A program made the position numbers and the translations under genes. DNA of 64,000 nucleotides from Alitta virens. Its lineage: Eukaryota > Annelida > Polychaeta > Phyllodocida > Nereididae. A model generated the notes under the pieces. It was not told the origin of the DNA and ran no database searches. It saw only the letters and a program-made list of their open reading frames with translations. The stretch is from the NCBI GenBank assembly GCA_932294295.1, contig OW028573.1:16512155-16576154 (forward strand), read 5' to 3'. Below are positions 36,714 to 48,775 of the stretch, piece by piece; within the stretch, counting starts at the first letter, position 1; the number at the start of each line of letters is the position of its first letter.

Positions 36714-39700
36714 GTAAGATGCTTTCTTCTTGTCACATCTATCTAAACATTTATAAGACAAGATTACAGATTCTCTCCAAGACAGAATTAACACCCTAAT
36801 TGATCAGCATGTACAGCGTGCTTCGTGGCATTTTCTTAACTTTGAAACGTCAATCCGGGCTAATTCAACTTTTAGCTGCGGATATTTCAATGCAGGCGGT
36901 GGACAAAAGTTGCATAGAATCATTAAATCATTAGGAGAATTACACTTATTCCTGATGAACATTGAAAAAGTTGGAAAATTATTCGTGATCCATTCAGCTG
37001 AAATATAAATTATTCATATATTACATATCTTCTCGAGTGCGTTTGAATTTCTGGTCACTTTTTGCTTTTTTATACACAGAATGCTTGAATATTTGAATAT
37101 ATTATCCCAATATTGTGATCTTCACATATACATATTATCGTTTTTCAAACTATTTAAAAAATGTTACAGTTTAAAAACCAAGAAAAATCTAATTAAAAAC
37201 AATTTAAAAACAAAAACAGCTCCAGGCTGATAGACACAAGTGTCACTTATGATAATAATGATTTCATCATATGCCATAGAATCACATTGCATATATCCAT
37301 CTCTCAGATTTATTAATCTTTTAATGTATGCATTTTACACTCATCATGAATTGGCATGTGTCGTTTACAATGTAAATCTTGCTGAGGTATTTCTCTTAAA
37401 TTACAACCAGCCACTGACATGGGATTATTACTGAATATCTTGCAACGGTTCTGAGAACAAAATGTTTTTAATGACAAATCTGAAAGCCATTCTATAACAT
37501 TACAACGTATCCTGAGATTCCACAGTAACCCTAGAGATTTTTTCCTGGCTGTACATAGTTAACCTACTATATACAATTCAGATCCCATAGAGTCGGACTA
37601 CTTAGTCAATAAAAGTCATTGTTAGAAACAGCAAGGGGGCAAAAAAAATATATAAATATATCCCCATATAAGAGGGTTAGACAAGAAAATGACACAAATA
37701 TAAAGCAAATTTTGGATACCTGTTTTGGATATAATAATAGTAATTATCCCAATATTCAAATTCAAAGTTATTTTGCATCACATAATTCATCATTCCAATG
37801 CCGAATGTGAAATAAGCGCTGTCACTGCCACAACTAGCGTTACATGGCTGAGCTATAAATAAGCATTGAAATTTTGACAAAGCTACATTACGAAATGATT
37901 TTTTTCGTTTTACAGCAATATTTGGCCCAATCATCTGAACTTACGTAATATATCCTGTAACTAACACTATGAGGGATGTAAATCCAATAGATATATCAAG
38001 AAATTGGTTTGATTTGTTTAACTGCTCTTGTTAAGCAATTAAATTACAGCTTGCACTCCTGAGGGAGTTAACAAACTTTTTCATTGGTAATTACCCACTC
38101 AGAACAATAGAAAAACTATCTAGGTGGAGTATAACCCATGCCTAATGCTTCATAATATCTGCCTTAGATATTGTTCTTCTGTTCCATGTGCCCAACTTAC
38201 CCCACTCCCACTACCCAGTTTACCGAATTAGTAATTTCTACAAGACATTTCATATATAGACATTTTGGTAAATTAAATACATTAAAAAAAGATGACATTG
38301 TTTTCCTCAGGTGTTTCATGAACTTTGTCAACCCTGCGGCCCTTGATCTTCTTGCTATCCAGGGTCTCATTCAAACTATGGTGTTCATGGCCAACTGCGC
38401 CCTCTATGGGATTGTGTGGCTAACAATAATGCAGTCGGCGCGCCGCCTGAAGGGTTTTGACAGAAATGAGAACAAGAGCAAGAGTGTGAAGAAGAAAGCT
38501 ACCAACAAACAGAATTCCAACACAAAAACAGCCAAGGTATGTCTGTTTTTTGATACAGAAAAATATTCCAAACACCTTCAGATTTCTATCATAAAATTTG
38601 GTGGCACCCATAAAATAAAAATGCTGTCATCATTAGCGACAAACTTTGGACAAACTTTTAGTTGACATTCGTTTAGAGGAAATTTAAACGTGCTTAATTT
38701 ATTGAAATTTGAAATGCTTTCATTTATCCTTACTTAATGATCTAGCTTCAATGATAAGTTATATTAAAAATATGACAGACATCACACACTTCTCTGACTC
38801 TATCAATTTGAGGCACGCTTAATATTGAGTATCCTGTAAAATGCACAGTTCAACAAAAAAATATCCTATGGCCCTGATACCTTGGTTTAATGAGGGCCAC
38901 TAAATTTCATTCATAATTAGGGGAGGGATCTCCATATAAGATATTTAACTTCAAACTTAACAAAGATTTTGGTGAAAACAGTGCTAAAGATAGAACTTGT
39001 GAAACAGCCAAAAATATTTTATACGTGGCTACCATGGCAACCATGCACCTGAGACATAATTATTTTTAGCAAAACTATTTGTTACCATAAAACTACATAT
39101 TCTGATAATTTGAGCAAATTCCATGGTTTGCATATCAAATATTTTCATATTTGCTCGATTCGCTCTGTCAATGGCTTTTAAGTCATGAATTGCCACTGCT
39201 GGCCGCTTAAGAGTAGGTAACTTTGGTCGCCATTGAAAAAAATATATAATAATAATAAATTATGTTGAGTCTAACATTAAACTGGCTTCATATCTGCAAC
39301 CTATTAGCATCCTAGAGATAAAAAGTCATGACCATTAATGCTACAGGTAAATGAAATCAAGCAAGGAATTCTTGTACCACTACAAAAACCAGGGGAAAAG
39401 AAGGGCCTCCTGATATTTCTCAAAATCTGCACGGAATTACTTCACTCACAGTGGAAACGTGTTGTGCACATGCCACCAACTTTGAATGCATTGTGTGTAG
39501 AGAATGTCTCACAGATCATATCGGTGTATATATCTAATTTGAACTATTCAAGATGTCTTGATAGAGCCAAAGAAAATTAGTATTTCCACTCTCTCAAAGC
39601 TCAGTGCAGGTTATCTTTGGCCATGGCAAAAATCATTTTAAAATCATCAATGAATCGCAATGCTGTCTTGTAGAATTTTAATCAATATTGAAGGGTAAAT

Positions 39701-40373
39701 AGGTGTATGAAAGGTCCATTTAGGTGTCATAAAATTAGTTCGATGTATGTATGTTTTGGTAGAGCCAATAATGTTTGCCAAAGCGGCCAAAGATACCCAG
39801 TTTTGGTATCTCAAACACAGGCAACTAGTAATAAATCCGGGAATTTTTTTTTGTTGTTTGTTACAAATGGACTTTCAGCCAGATTTGTGAGAAGTTATAA
39901 CTTTATAAGTTCCAGTGTACTTGAAAATCCCCACAATATCTTGACTTTTTACTCATGAGTGGTTGAGTGGTGTGGTAAACACTGTGACATCAAAATGCCA
40001 TTCCAGACTGCATGCACACATCATCAATTTTATAACACCCATGATAACTTATCAATTCAGTGTTTCTTATCAGTGATGACTAAATTGTCTTTTTTACTTT
40101 TAAAATTATTTGTAGATCTTGACCTTATTTGGTGCAGCATACCTGGTGCAGTGGTGGCCAGCATTGATATCTGGTATTTGGGCCTTTTTCTCTCCTATCC
40201 CAATGAATTTTCTCCTTACTTATGTTATTTTTCACAACGCTGGAGGAGTTTTCAACATGCTCGCCTACACCTATGTGAGGCGTTGGGACTCGGGAGGAAA
40301 TGCCAAAAACCAAAAACCTGCAACTGACAATGGGCAACCAACTATGTCCACAGTTGCAAAGCCTGGAACTTAA
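36133..40373 (+). CDS. Orphan seven-transmembrane receptor (GCR1/GPR157-like), three exons
   Basis: Exons 36133-36713, 38311-38536 and 40116-40373 join in frame into a complete 354-aa protein with introns of 1597 and 1579 bp, both GT..AG. Seven hydrophobic segments are visible: TM1 about 43-69 (FFWAMHIIALVILIIS), TM2 with ERLVVYLAVTDFVNSM, TM3 with FAQSLLVLVTALSLCLL, TM4 with ISYILPLILVIYLAS, TM5 about 205-235, TM6 with LVQWWPALISGIWAFF, and TM7 with NAGGVFNMLAYTYVRR. The N-terminus has a sequon at Asn13. Cys123 before TM3 and Cys195 in loop 2 could form the usual GPCR disulfide. A basic Lys/Asn-rich third inner loop fits G-protein coupling. The ..YLA..D pattern in TM2 and the WWP in TM6 recall cAMP-receptor/GCR1/GPR157-type receptors. 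The 7TM call is strong; the subfamily is a guess and no ligand can be inferred. Confidence 0.82.
38311..38536 (+). CDS. 7TM receptor exon 2 (TM5 and third inner loop)
   Basis: The acceptor TTTTCCTCAG ends at 38310 and the donor GTATGT follows 38536. The exon completes the Trp codon and reads CFMNFVNPAALDLLAIQGLI, then TM5, then a basic Lys/Asn-rich loop ending NTKTAK. It is denser in G+C than the introns on either side. Confidence 0.85.
40116..40373 (+). CDS. 7TM receptor exon 3 (TM6, TM7, C-tail)
   Basis: The acceptor TATTTGTAG ends at 40115. The exon opens in phase 0 (ILTLFGAAYLVQWWPALISG), crosses TM7 (FNMLAYTYVRRWD) and ends with a short Asn/Lys/Pro-rich tail and TAA at 40371-40373. Confidence 0.85.
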   Translation: MLTLFGAAYLVQWWPALISGIWAFFSPIPMNFLLTYVIFHNAGGVFNMLAYTYVRRWDSGGNAKNQKPATDNGQPTMSTVAKPGT

Positions 40374-40912
40374 CATGTCGTGCTAAAAATTAATGACAAT
40401 AGTGGATTTTCACGGAAGGTTCGCTATATTTCCACCAGGTGGCTAGGACAGAATACTGCAATGCTATTGGCTGAAAACGTTCCTGCCCTTGACTCTGATT
40501 GACTGAAGCAAAGTGCATCCTAGCAGCAGTATTTTTTAGTGCATTTTAATGTTAATTTGACATCTTATCTTCAAGTGATTTCCATTTTCCCTGAGAAATT
40601 TATATTTATTGAATCGGTTAGTTATGATCTACTATGTCTGAGAAAGATTTATGTCCTGCTCTGTGAAAAGACTCTTTTAAGATGTACCTGTTATATATGT
40701 GATATGTGTAACTGACATTAGAGATAAACCTGTCATATACATAATATATACAACTGACATTTGAGAGGTACCTGTCATATATTTTAAATACATAACTGCC
40801 TAAAACGCGACAACGCTGCAACATAAGTATGAGTTACTGTCCCACTTATATCGGAATAGAAAAGGAAAAACTATCATGTACAAATATTATAGAAAATAGT
40901 ATGTAAAGCTGT

Positions 40913-40918
40913 AATAAA
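40913..40918 (+). terminator. AATAAA poly(A) signal of 7TM receptor gene
   Basis: AATAAA lies 540 bases after the stop codon, with no closer canonical signal seen, giving a 3' UTR of about 560 bases. Confidence 0.55.
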
Positions 40919-40929
40919 GGTGGCAACAA

Positions 40930-41790
40930 TCCATGTTTCTTTCTTTGTTCTTTGTGTATATTTACATCAAAAGTTAAGTGCAACTCATGTAGTGTTTATG
41001 ACTTTAATTTACCTGTGAGCATTTAAAATATCAATTAAAAAACTGGTACTGTCTGTGACTTAATTTATATGTGAGCTTTTAAAATATCAATTGAAAAAAT
41101 CTAATTATGAAAACAATTCAAATATCATCCCTTATATAAAAAAAAGAATTAAAAAAAAAGAAGCAAACTTGTATGAGTTGAGTCATTTTGTAATTTCCTA
41201 ACATCAGGGGCCTAGTTCTCCAAAAATCAGTTTAACATCATAGTGGCATTGAGCCACGTATCAGTTATTAAGCTGATAAGCACAGATACTACACTTAGAT
41301 ATTAGCCAAGGCCGAGAAGCAATGATTGGTATTACCCTGAAAAACATGATCGTGCTCTGAGTGACGTTTATTTCTAATCTATCCTCCATCAATTTTTGCT
41401 TGCTGACAAAAAAAAAAGGATCACTTCATCAGATACGTAATACCTGACATGCTTTCTAGCCTTCAAATATGCGTTTAGGGTCACATAGAGGTCATATGAC
41501 CCCATTTCAGGGTAGTACCAATAAGTAAGTAATTAGTAAATAAGTAAGTAAGTAAGTCGATTGGTGATAAATTATATCTTGAATGCTGTGCAACAGTTCT
41601 GTAATTAAGTAAGTAAGTAAGTAAATCCCAGTTCACATCTTCCCGATTATGGTGCCGATCGACCACGATCTCAAAATTGTCATCATTCTTGGCCTTAAAT
41701 GAATAATTACACCCAATTAACCTTAATTGGTTAATACCTTGCTATTAAGAGCAAAGGCCAAACTACGATGCAACCAAGAACCACTAAGGT
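40930..41790. other. Intergenic with AAGT microsatellites
   Basis: No gene seen. Two short AAGT runs (about 41521-41556 and 41605-41622) flank 50 bases of unique DNA. A pair of near-copies of TAATTTA..TGTGAGC.TTTAAAATATCAAT lies near 41000 and 41055. Confidence 0.5.
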
Positions 41791-42850
41791 GTGCCTATGT
41801 TTATATGAGTATAGCTACGATTTAGTACGAATATCTATGATGAAAAATATCGTAGGTTATCGTAGCAAATCGTAGCTATCATTTTAAGCTCAGCTACGTA
41901 GCATGGCGATCAATAATGATGCTATCTACCATGGCCATATGACGTCCTACGATCTCCTAAAATGTCCTAAGATGAACTAGGATTGACCTACGAATTCATA
42001 ACTAAAACAAAATGTTGAAGGTCCAAAAAGAAAGTTTTACCTTGACTCAAAAAATGTTTTGCACTCCACGATCTCTGACGACGCCCGGGCCCATACCAGG
42101 AATGTCTAGGACGTATTACAATCGTCCTGATCATAGGGCCGAACTTTAATGATTCTGCAAGTCGTGATAGATCATTGACAAAATCGTGAAGGTGTGAACT
42201 GGGCTGGATGATCTGTCACGATAAGCAAATTAATGCATCGTCAACGGTCGGCCCTATGATCGGGGATGATTTTAGTGTGTCGTAGACATTCCTAGGGCAT
42301 CGTCAGAGGTCGTGGAGTGTCAAAAAAAAGTTTGAGTCTACTCAAAACCTTTTTTCGGACATGCGACTTTTGTTTCTAGTAACGAATTCGTAGGCCTGTC
42401 ATAGGCCTGTCATAGGCCTGTCATAGGCCTGTCATAGGCCTGTCATAGGCCTGTCATAGGCCTGTCATAGGCCTGTCATAGGCCTGTCATAGGCCTATGC
42501 CTGTCGTAGGCCTGTCGTAGGCCTGTCGTAGGCCTGTCGTAGGCCTGTCGTAGGCCTGTCGTAGGCCTGTCGTAGGCCGTCGTAGGCCGTCGTAGGACGT
42601 CGTAGGACGTCGTAGGACGTCGTAGGACGTCGTAGGACGTCGTAGGACGTCGTAGGACGTCGTAGGACGTCGTAGGACGTCGTAGGACGTCGTAGGACGT
42701 CGTAGGACGTCGTACATGGAATCGTATCAATCATTTTTAGTTATCAGGCGCCATGTTACGTAGCCAAGCATTACATGACGAGGCTACGATTTTTCCACGA
42801 TCAAATTTCGTTATGAGTCATCGTAATAAATCTTATATGAACGTCGGCAC
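41791..42850. mobile_element. Inverted-repeat DNA element with arm-specific minisatellite
   Basis: The left end GTGCCTATGTTTATATGAG matches the reverse complement of the right end (GTGCCGACGTTCATATAAG). The match continues inward through GCTACGTAGCATGGCG and TCGTAGC motifs, and through inner blocks such as ACTCCACGATCTCTGACGA against TCGTCAGAGGTCGTGGAGT around a centre near 42190. The whole unit is a near-palindrome whose right arm is enlarged by a minisatellite. No protein is encoded and no target duplication is clear, so the superfamily is unassigned. Confidence 0.75.
42388..42715. repeat. 10/11-bp minisatellite, three successive unit types
   Basis: The array starts with about ten AGGCCTGTCAT units (11 bp), passes through about seven AGGCCTGTCGT units (11 bp) and two AGGCCGTCGT units (10 bp), and ends with about twelve AGGACGTCGT units (10 bp). 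The units echo CCTACGA and GTCCTACGA motifs of the element's left arm. The long Tyr/Arg/Pro/Thr-repeat reading frames on the minus strand are artefacts of the array. Confidence 0.92.
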
Positions 42851-43165
42851 TACATAGTTGTTATTAGTTGCTTCGTTGTTTGTCTTAGAATTCCTAGAAT
42901 TATCCTTTTTAAACTTTTTATATTTTGATTGAAATGATATGATTATCTATGCTGTGAATCACACTACGTCTGTTTAATATTATTAATGGATAATAGCGGG
43001 TAACTTTTAGCGTATATTGTAATTGTAGAGTTATTCAGTAAGACAGAGAAAAAATATATGAGCCTATATTTTTCACATATTTTGTAGATGATTAGTTTGC
43101 TGTGTACAAAAGTCACAAAAAGCAAAACATTGTACATCAGGTTTGAGTACAGTAAAAAACAAACC
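42851..43165. other. Intergenic, no gene seen
   Basis: AT-rich DNA between the palindromic element and the pseudogene, without recognisable structure. Confidence 0.45.
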
Positions 43166-45330
43166 AGCTTTGTAGGCCAAGGTGAAAGTGCCTGATGGCG
43201 ATGATCCTTACACGGAAGTTTCTTCAGTTGAAGAAAGAATTATGGCCACGATCACAAATTTCCAGGCTCATGTGGCATGCAGGTTAATGTTTAGAACACA
43301 CTTAGAAAGGAATCAGAAAGAGTATGGGATCAAAGAAGACACTGGTGTCACACTTTCACAGTTTTAGATGTTCCCAGAGATGAAGAGGATGAAGATGTTA
43401 AGGAAGATGACAAGAGTCTCCAGGAGAGTTGTCAAGAAGACTTTTTAAATTTTATGTTTCATTTTGTAACAAAACAAAGAAATATGAAAAGCCTTATGCT
43501 GATGGTGGCCTGGGTCGATGCTCTGAAGACAGGGCTTCCAAGAAACGGCATGGATTTGAGAAATGTACCAAGAGACAATTTTGAAGGGGTAGCATGAGAC
43601 TTAATCTTCTTCTGAGTGGACAGTCATTTGAAGTTGCTACCTTTCATTTGCTGGCCCTACAAAAGTTAAGGTACAGTACTGGACGAAGATGAAACCACCA
43701 ACGTGAATGTCCTGAAGAATAAGGTTACAGAAGAATTTCTGACATTGATTGAGAGGAACTTCATTAAGAATAAGGAAGCTTATTGCAAATTTGAGCACTG
43801 AAAATGGGTTGCAAGAGCCTTGCATAAGTACACGTATGAGTTGAAGAGCAGATTGCAAGAGAAGTTTGGAGAGCAAATTTCATTTTGCAAGAAACTTGGT
43901 AGTCCATCCGCTGTTAGTGAATCCATGCATGTACACTATTGCAACTCTGGAAGGTGCTGGCCTTCGTGATGATGCCCTGACAAAAGCATTTGCAAACAAG
44001 ATCAGGTGCAAATTGAGCAAAGAGTCACACGAAAAATTGGCCAATAACAGCTGAGGGGCTGATTGCAAGACTTGACAACAGTGGATCCATGACTTACCTT
44101 TATAATGCTATTGCTTTGACGGTTAACCCTCAGTCTGCAAAGAATGATAAAGGCTATGTGGTAATGAGTAGTACATCTTTAGCTCAAAAGATCTGGTCTG
44201 TGGCCAATGATTGGGAGTCCTTGATTACACATCAGACGTCTTTGAAAAGCACATATATGAAAAAAGTAAATAGTATTTTTTACATGCAGAAAAAAGCAAA
44301 TAAGAGTCAAAACCATGAGTAGATATAATGCTCACACCCAGCCATTATTAAAATAATTACGAATATTAACACATTAAATGACATACTTAAAATGAAGTTG
44401 TACAAGTTTTATAACAGATTTAACAACAAACTAGTTCCTGAATATTTCTCAGCATCAAATTTCTTAACTCGACGCCAACATGATCATTCTTGTCTATACA
44501 TTAAAAATGCTTTTTTTGATCAGTATTTACAACATTTTGAAATAAACAAATTGTTACATATTCAGGAATTAATGCCCTATTTCTTCTTGTATTCACCATT
44601 TGGTAGTGTTATGTAATTGATTTTCCTTTATTTTATTTTCTAATTGATATATTTATGTCTTAATCTGTTTATTTGTTACCTTTACTCAAGGTGGCATCCC
44701 TATAAGCGCTATGTCATATAGCTTAGGGATGTCTCCTGACCACCTTCTTCTTCTTTTTTTTGGCTTTATATTTCAAATAATTGTACTGTAGTATGTTGTG
44801 TGTATGTGTATAATTACGTCAAATAAACTACCAATCAATCAATTCTCCACAGAAGACATGGGCAGAATATGCTGATAGTCTGCTTCGCTTTTGCATGCCA
44901 CCAAAGGTATTGAATCCAGCAAGACTAGTGATAGTCATGGATACCTATGGGGTACATAGATCCAAAGGCTTGACGCAGAAAAGAAGGAGCCATCCAGGAC
45001 GAATGGTTGTGATCACAGAAAAGGGCCAATCAATGTCACAAGGCAAAGACTGGAAAGTCTTTCTGCATAACGGTGAAAACAACAGAATTGATTACCTTTC
45101 CTGCCAATTACTACAAGAGTGACTCAGTGAGATCAACTCTTGACATCCCACTAGTAATTACAGAATCCAACACACCAGAGTTGTTCGACGTGCATCATTA
45201 TCAGACAGACCTGTTGTTGTTGTTGCAGCTGCAGCAGACACTGATATATTTGTTTTGCTAGTGTATGCCTTTGTCAAAGTTGATCCTGCCGATAAATGGA
45301 ACATAAGAAATACAGGTGACAGTTTATGGC
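43166..45330 (+). pseudogene. Dead gene of a multicopy family ending in a PIN/FEN-like DTD domain
   Basis: A series of coding pieces runs left to right with frameshifts and stops. KVPDGDDPYTEVSSVEERIM is near 43180. NVNVLKNKVTEEFLTLIERN and a Lys-rich helix lie near 43700-43900. LIARLDNSGSMTYLYNAIAL is near 44070. After a LINE insertion comes a block at 44850-45120 (LNPARLVIVMDTYGVHRSKG, then KDWKVFLHNGENNRIDYLSC). The last piece, near 45215-45290, reads VVVVAAAADTDIFVLLVYAF. A D.Y block followed by DTD.FVLL recalls a repetitive animal protein family with a PIN/FEN-like fold, usually mobile-element-associated. That resemblance is from memory of the pattern and the function is unknown. Confidence 0.55.
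44320..44843 (+). mobile_element. LINE 3' fragment inserted in the pseudogene
   Basis: A frame reads NTLNDILKMKLYKFYNRFNN, then KLVPEYF and a short C-terminus ending at 44616. This is the pattern found at the C-terminal end of many CR1/L2-type reverse transcriptases (LND..KLKL.KF.Y....LP.YF). It is followed by a T-rich 3' UTR with GGGATGTCTCCTGACC and AAATAAAC, ending in a short ATCA repeat (CAATCAATCAATT). The reading frame of the surrounding pseudogene resumes immediately after, so it is an insertion of a 5'-truncated LINE. Confidence 0.65.
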
Positions 45331-47260
45331 AAGTGCAGTCCCTGCAGAATTTTCAGACAACAAATACACAGTGTAACAAGAAATAATGGCCTAGGCATAA
45401 ACTATGCTACTTTTTGGTTACTTTGTCAACTATTATTATTTCAAACAATTTAAATTTATTAAAGATTTGTCAATCATTGCCATATTAATCAATCAAATAA
45501 TTAAATTAAAATCTGCAATGCCCCTCCCTACACATTGACCAATTAAATAGGCGGACATTTCAGACAATAATTTTTTTTGCCGGTAAAATCCGATGTCCAA
45601 GGTTACACTGTCCAGAGGCCTAGCCACTTAATTTCTGTGACTGCTGTCCGACTCCAACTTTTTTCAGGCATTAAACAAAAAAATTATCTTTGCAGAAGCA
45701 AAGCTACTGTGTCAGTGTATGACACAGTGATATTTTTGTAGTAGCACGATAGGCTATGCATAAAACCTGTTAATAATAATTATTCAAATTAGATATTCGA
45801 TAATTTGTGGCATGTGGGCGATGGTGTTGCCCTAAGAAAAAGACTTCCTGCCTCATTTCTGTTTGCTGTTGAACAAAATTAATATGGACTTATCTCTTAG
45901 GTTTTGTTATATTATAATTTAAGACCCAAAATCAAAAAATAGCCATCCAGCCTCTTTCTAAGATAAGATAAAACTTTATTTATAGTCTGAGGTGCAAGAC
46001 AAAACAATAAAACATAAGCTATAAAGCTTTTAGCCGACTGAGCTGGAAACGTCACAAAAATCGGCTGGGCCTACAATAACCTTCAGGAGTTTATCATGTC
46101 ATCATTACATCTGGCAGATGGTCATATAAAATTAGATAACTTCAGACTGGCAGTAGATATCTACGCTAGGCCAAAGAAATTATAATGATCTCTGGGCTAA
46201 GCCTATAATTGTCAGAATTGAACAAAACCGGCTCCGAATATCGACGGCTGCTGAGATATGAGCGTTTTTGTTAGGGATGATTTGCAAAAACGTAAGATTT
46301 ACACAAAAAAGACTTCCGACTTACGTGCGCAATTACTCAACGTAGCTTAAACCTAGAATAACGACACTGACATTGCAAGAAAGAATAATTCAGGCCTTAA
46401 ATTTTAAAATAAAGAGCAAGTTCCTATGACTTATAGTTGCTGAGATATTAATTATTTTGTTCAGCAAGTTATAAAACGCATGAAAAGATGCTCTCACAAC
46501 AGAGATGTTCAATTCAGCCTCTGTTGAGACGTCATAAGGTTATGACATCACCTGTGACATCACGATGATCTGCAAACATGATACCAGTAGTCTTCAAAAT
46601 CTGTATAAAATTAATAGTTACACTTGAGAAAAGACTGATTATGCAGTGTAGGCCCTAACAAATGCCCAGTTTGTCTACAATTTTGCTTAAAAAATCTGAA
46701 GTGGTGACATTTTCCGTGACGTCAGTTGCCTGAATACTCTTCTCTGATTGGTCAGAATTTAGGAGAATTTGTCATTAAATATTTTTGTTAAAAAGCACAT
46801 TTTAACTAAAGCCATGATTCTAATGGCCAAATGTTTTCTTAGGATATAGCACTCTTTCATTTCATACCAAATTTGATGAGATTAAGGCTGTTATTATACA
46901 CATACTAGTATGCCCGTAGGGAGCTGCGAAGGTGAATCAACGACTAATATAGGTCTATATATATATATATATATCAACTGAAGGCATAGATCATGAAATA
47001 GCGCAAGTGAAAATAGTAGTAAAACAATGGAAAACCTCTGTAGAAAGGTATAGACGAACAAAGAAGTCCTCGAAAATAAAACAAAGTATTCAAAATATGG
47101 TACAATGTCCAGGGAAAATTCCCAGTGCAATGCACTTTTAGTCATTACAACAATAATAATAGGCATCACATAGGCCTACAGAGTAGTATTTGAGAAAAAA
47201 GAAGTGGCATCAAATCTCACAATAAACTACAGAAGTGGCAGCCGCTGCTGTATGGTATCA
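45331..47260. other. Intergenic with LINE-like tail and TA run
   Basis: No gene seen. At 45958-46060 GATAAGATAAAACTTTATTTATAG and following bases look like a minus-strand element 3' end. A TA microsatellite lies at about 46953-46975. At 47205-47230 CAAATCTCACAATAAACTAC recurs in reverse complement at about 47408-47430. Confidence 0.4.
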
Positions 47261-48125
47261 GGTCCGAAAACCGAATCTCCAAACCCATGGAGTCCAATTC
47301 CCAAAACGTCCGATTCCCTAAACGTATGAAAAGTGTCCGAAATGTCCGAAAATGATTTTTCTGCTGTTAAAAATTCATAAAATTTATTTTACATACAAGT
47401 TCTGTCTGTAGTTTATTGTGAGATTTGATGAGCAAGACCTTGTTTCAGTGATTTTAATTCAAGTTAAAGCTGACCGCACCAATCCGACGTTTCGGACGCC
47501 GGCAATGAACCTGTTGACCGGCCAGCACCCCCCGCCGTCCGTACCTCCGTCGATCTAGATAACATGTCTTGACAATTGAGACAGATTCTGAATGCTCAGA
47601 ATCTGAGGAATTGGTCCTGAGTAGTTGAATACCTAGTTCTATAAATTTGGTGTTCATTTCATTAATAAACACCTGATAAATAATTATAACATAGTTTAAA
47701 GAAAATATTGACTTAAATCAAATTTGTGCTAATTAATGAAATATAATCCCCATCAATTGAACATGACAGGGGTGGAAATATCCTATTGTGGTGGATTAGG
47801 GAATTAGGGAATAAATTTTAAAAAAACTCCTGATTGCAATAAATATAACGGTTTTGTGTTATTCTAAATGTGCAATATGATTGGTCACTCCCTGGAATTT
47901 TATTTCAATTTAAGAAATAATTGTAAGTAGGCGATGGATTCACATCTAAATTTGTAAAAATGTATTTAAGAATTGGAAATTATATTTACTTCAAGTAAAA
48001 ATAGTTTATGTGTACACTGGCAAAATTGGGAAAAAAAATCGGACGTTTCAGACATATCTCGGACGTTTTTGACACTTTTCGGACGTTTCGGTAATCGGGC
48101 GTTTCGGTTTTTGGACGTTTCGGAA
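47261..48125. mobile_element. Inverted-repeat element with CGGACGTTTCGG termini
   Basis: The left end (47261-47352: GGTCCGAAAACCGAA, AACGTCCGATT, GTGTCCGAAA) is matched in reverse complement by the right end (48035-48125: CGGACGTTT repeated, ending CGGAACATTTTC). Each terminus holds several short AACGTCC/GGACGTTT copies. The interior has no coding frame. This fits a non-autonomous DNA transposon of about 865 bp; target duplication not identified. Confidence 0.6.
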
Positions 48126-48775
48126 CATTTTCGCATTCTGCTGTAATGTCATGGCTAGAAATATTTTGGGCATTTTCTCAAAAACAGTTGCAGGTACAGA
48201 AAAGGAAAACCATTAAATTCCTAAATTTCGCTTTTAATGAGTTAAGACAGATCTGTACATATATAATGTATCCGGTGCGATTTTGCTAGACAGCCTTAAA
48301 TATATTTCTGTTGCGGGTTACATGACACTTGAAAAATCCATTTGGTAATTATTTTTCTCAAGTATAAAGCCGATTACACAGAAAGTAAAAAAAAATACAT
48401 AGCATTCTTGAGCAAAAATTTCATGACACAGGGCATCACCCAGCACCGCGTTATTCAAGAAATAAAAAAAACTTCATCGCACGGTTCCAGAAAACTGGCT
48501 ATAGTTATTTTGCCGTGAGAATTATGGAATACCATGGAGACTTCTCCAGTGCAGAATGGAGTAATTTTGAAGCCTGACTAATGACTACGGAGATATAAAT
48601 TTAAGAAAAAAAGTTATTCCGAAATTTCATAATTTATGTAAGGACTGATGGATCGGTCTAAAGCCCCGTTCCCACATAGCCGGATTTGCCGTAGTGAACC
48701 CGTAGAGTGACGTAACGGTTATGTAACAGCTTTTTTCGCCGGGTTGGCGACAGATTCTGGCGGCAAAAAGGGTTA

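Noticed and set aside
37619..37934. Opposed short frames in the first intron of the 7TM gene
   Set aside because: They lack acceptor/donor pairs in phase with exons 1 and 2, which already join perfectly.
42476..42734. Three overlapping minus-strand frames of 76-84 residues with repeated RRPTTSYDVL
   Set aside because: They are read entirely from the 10/11-bp minisatellite; all frames are open because the array lacks stop words, and no start, splice or domain context exists.
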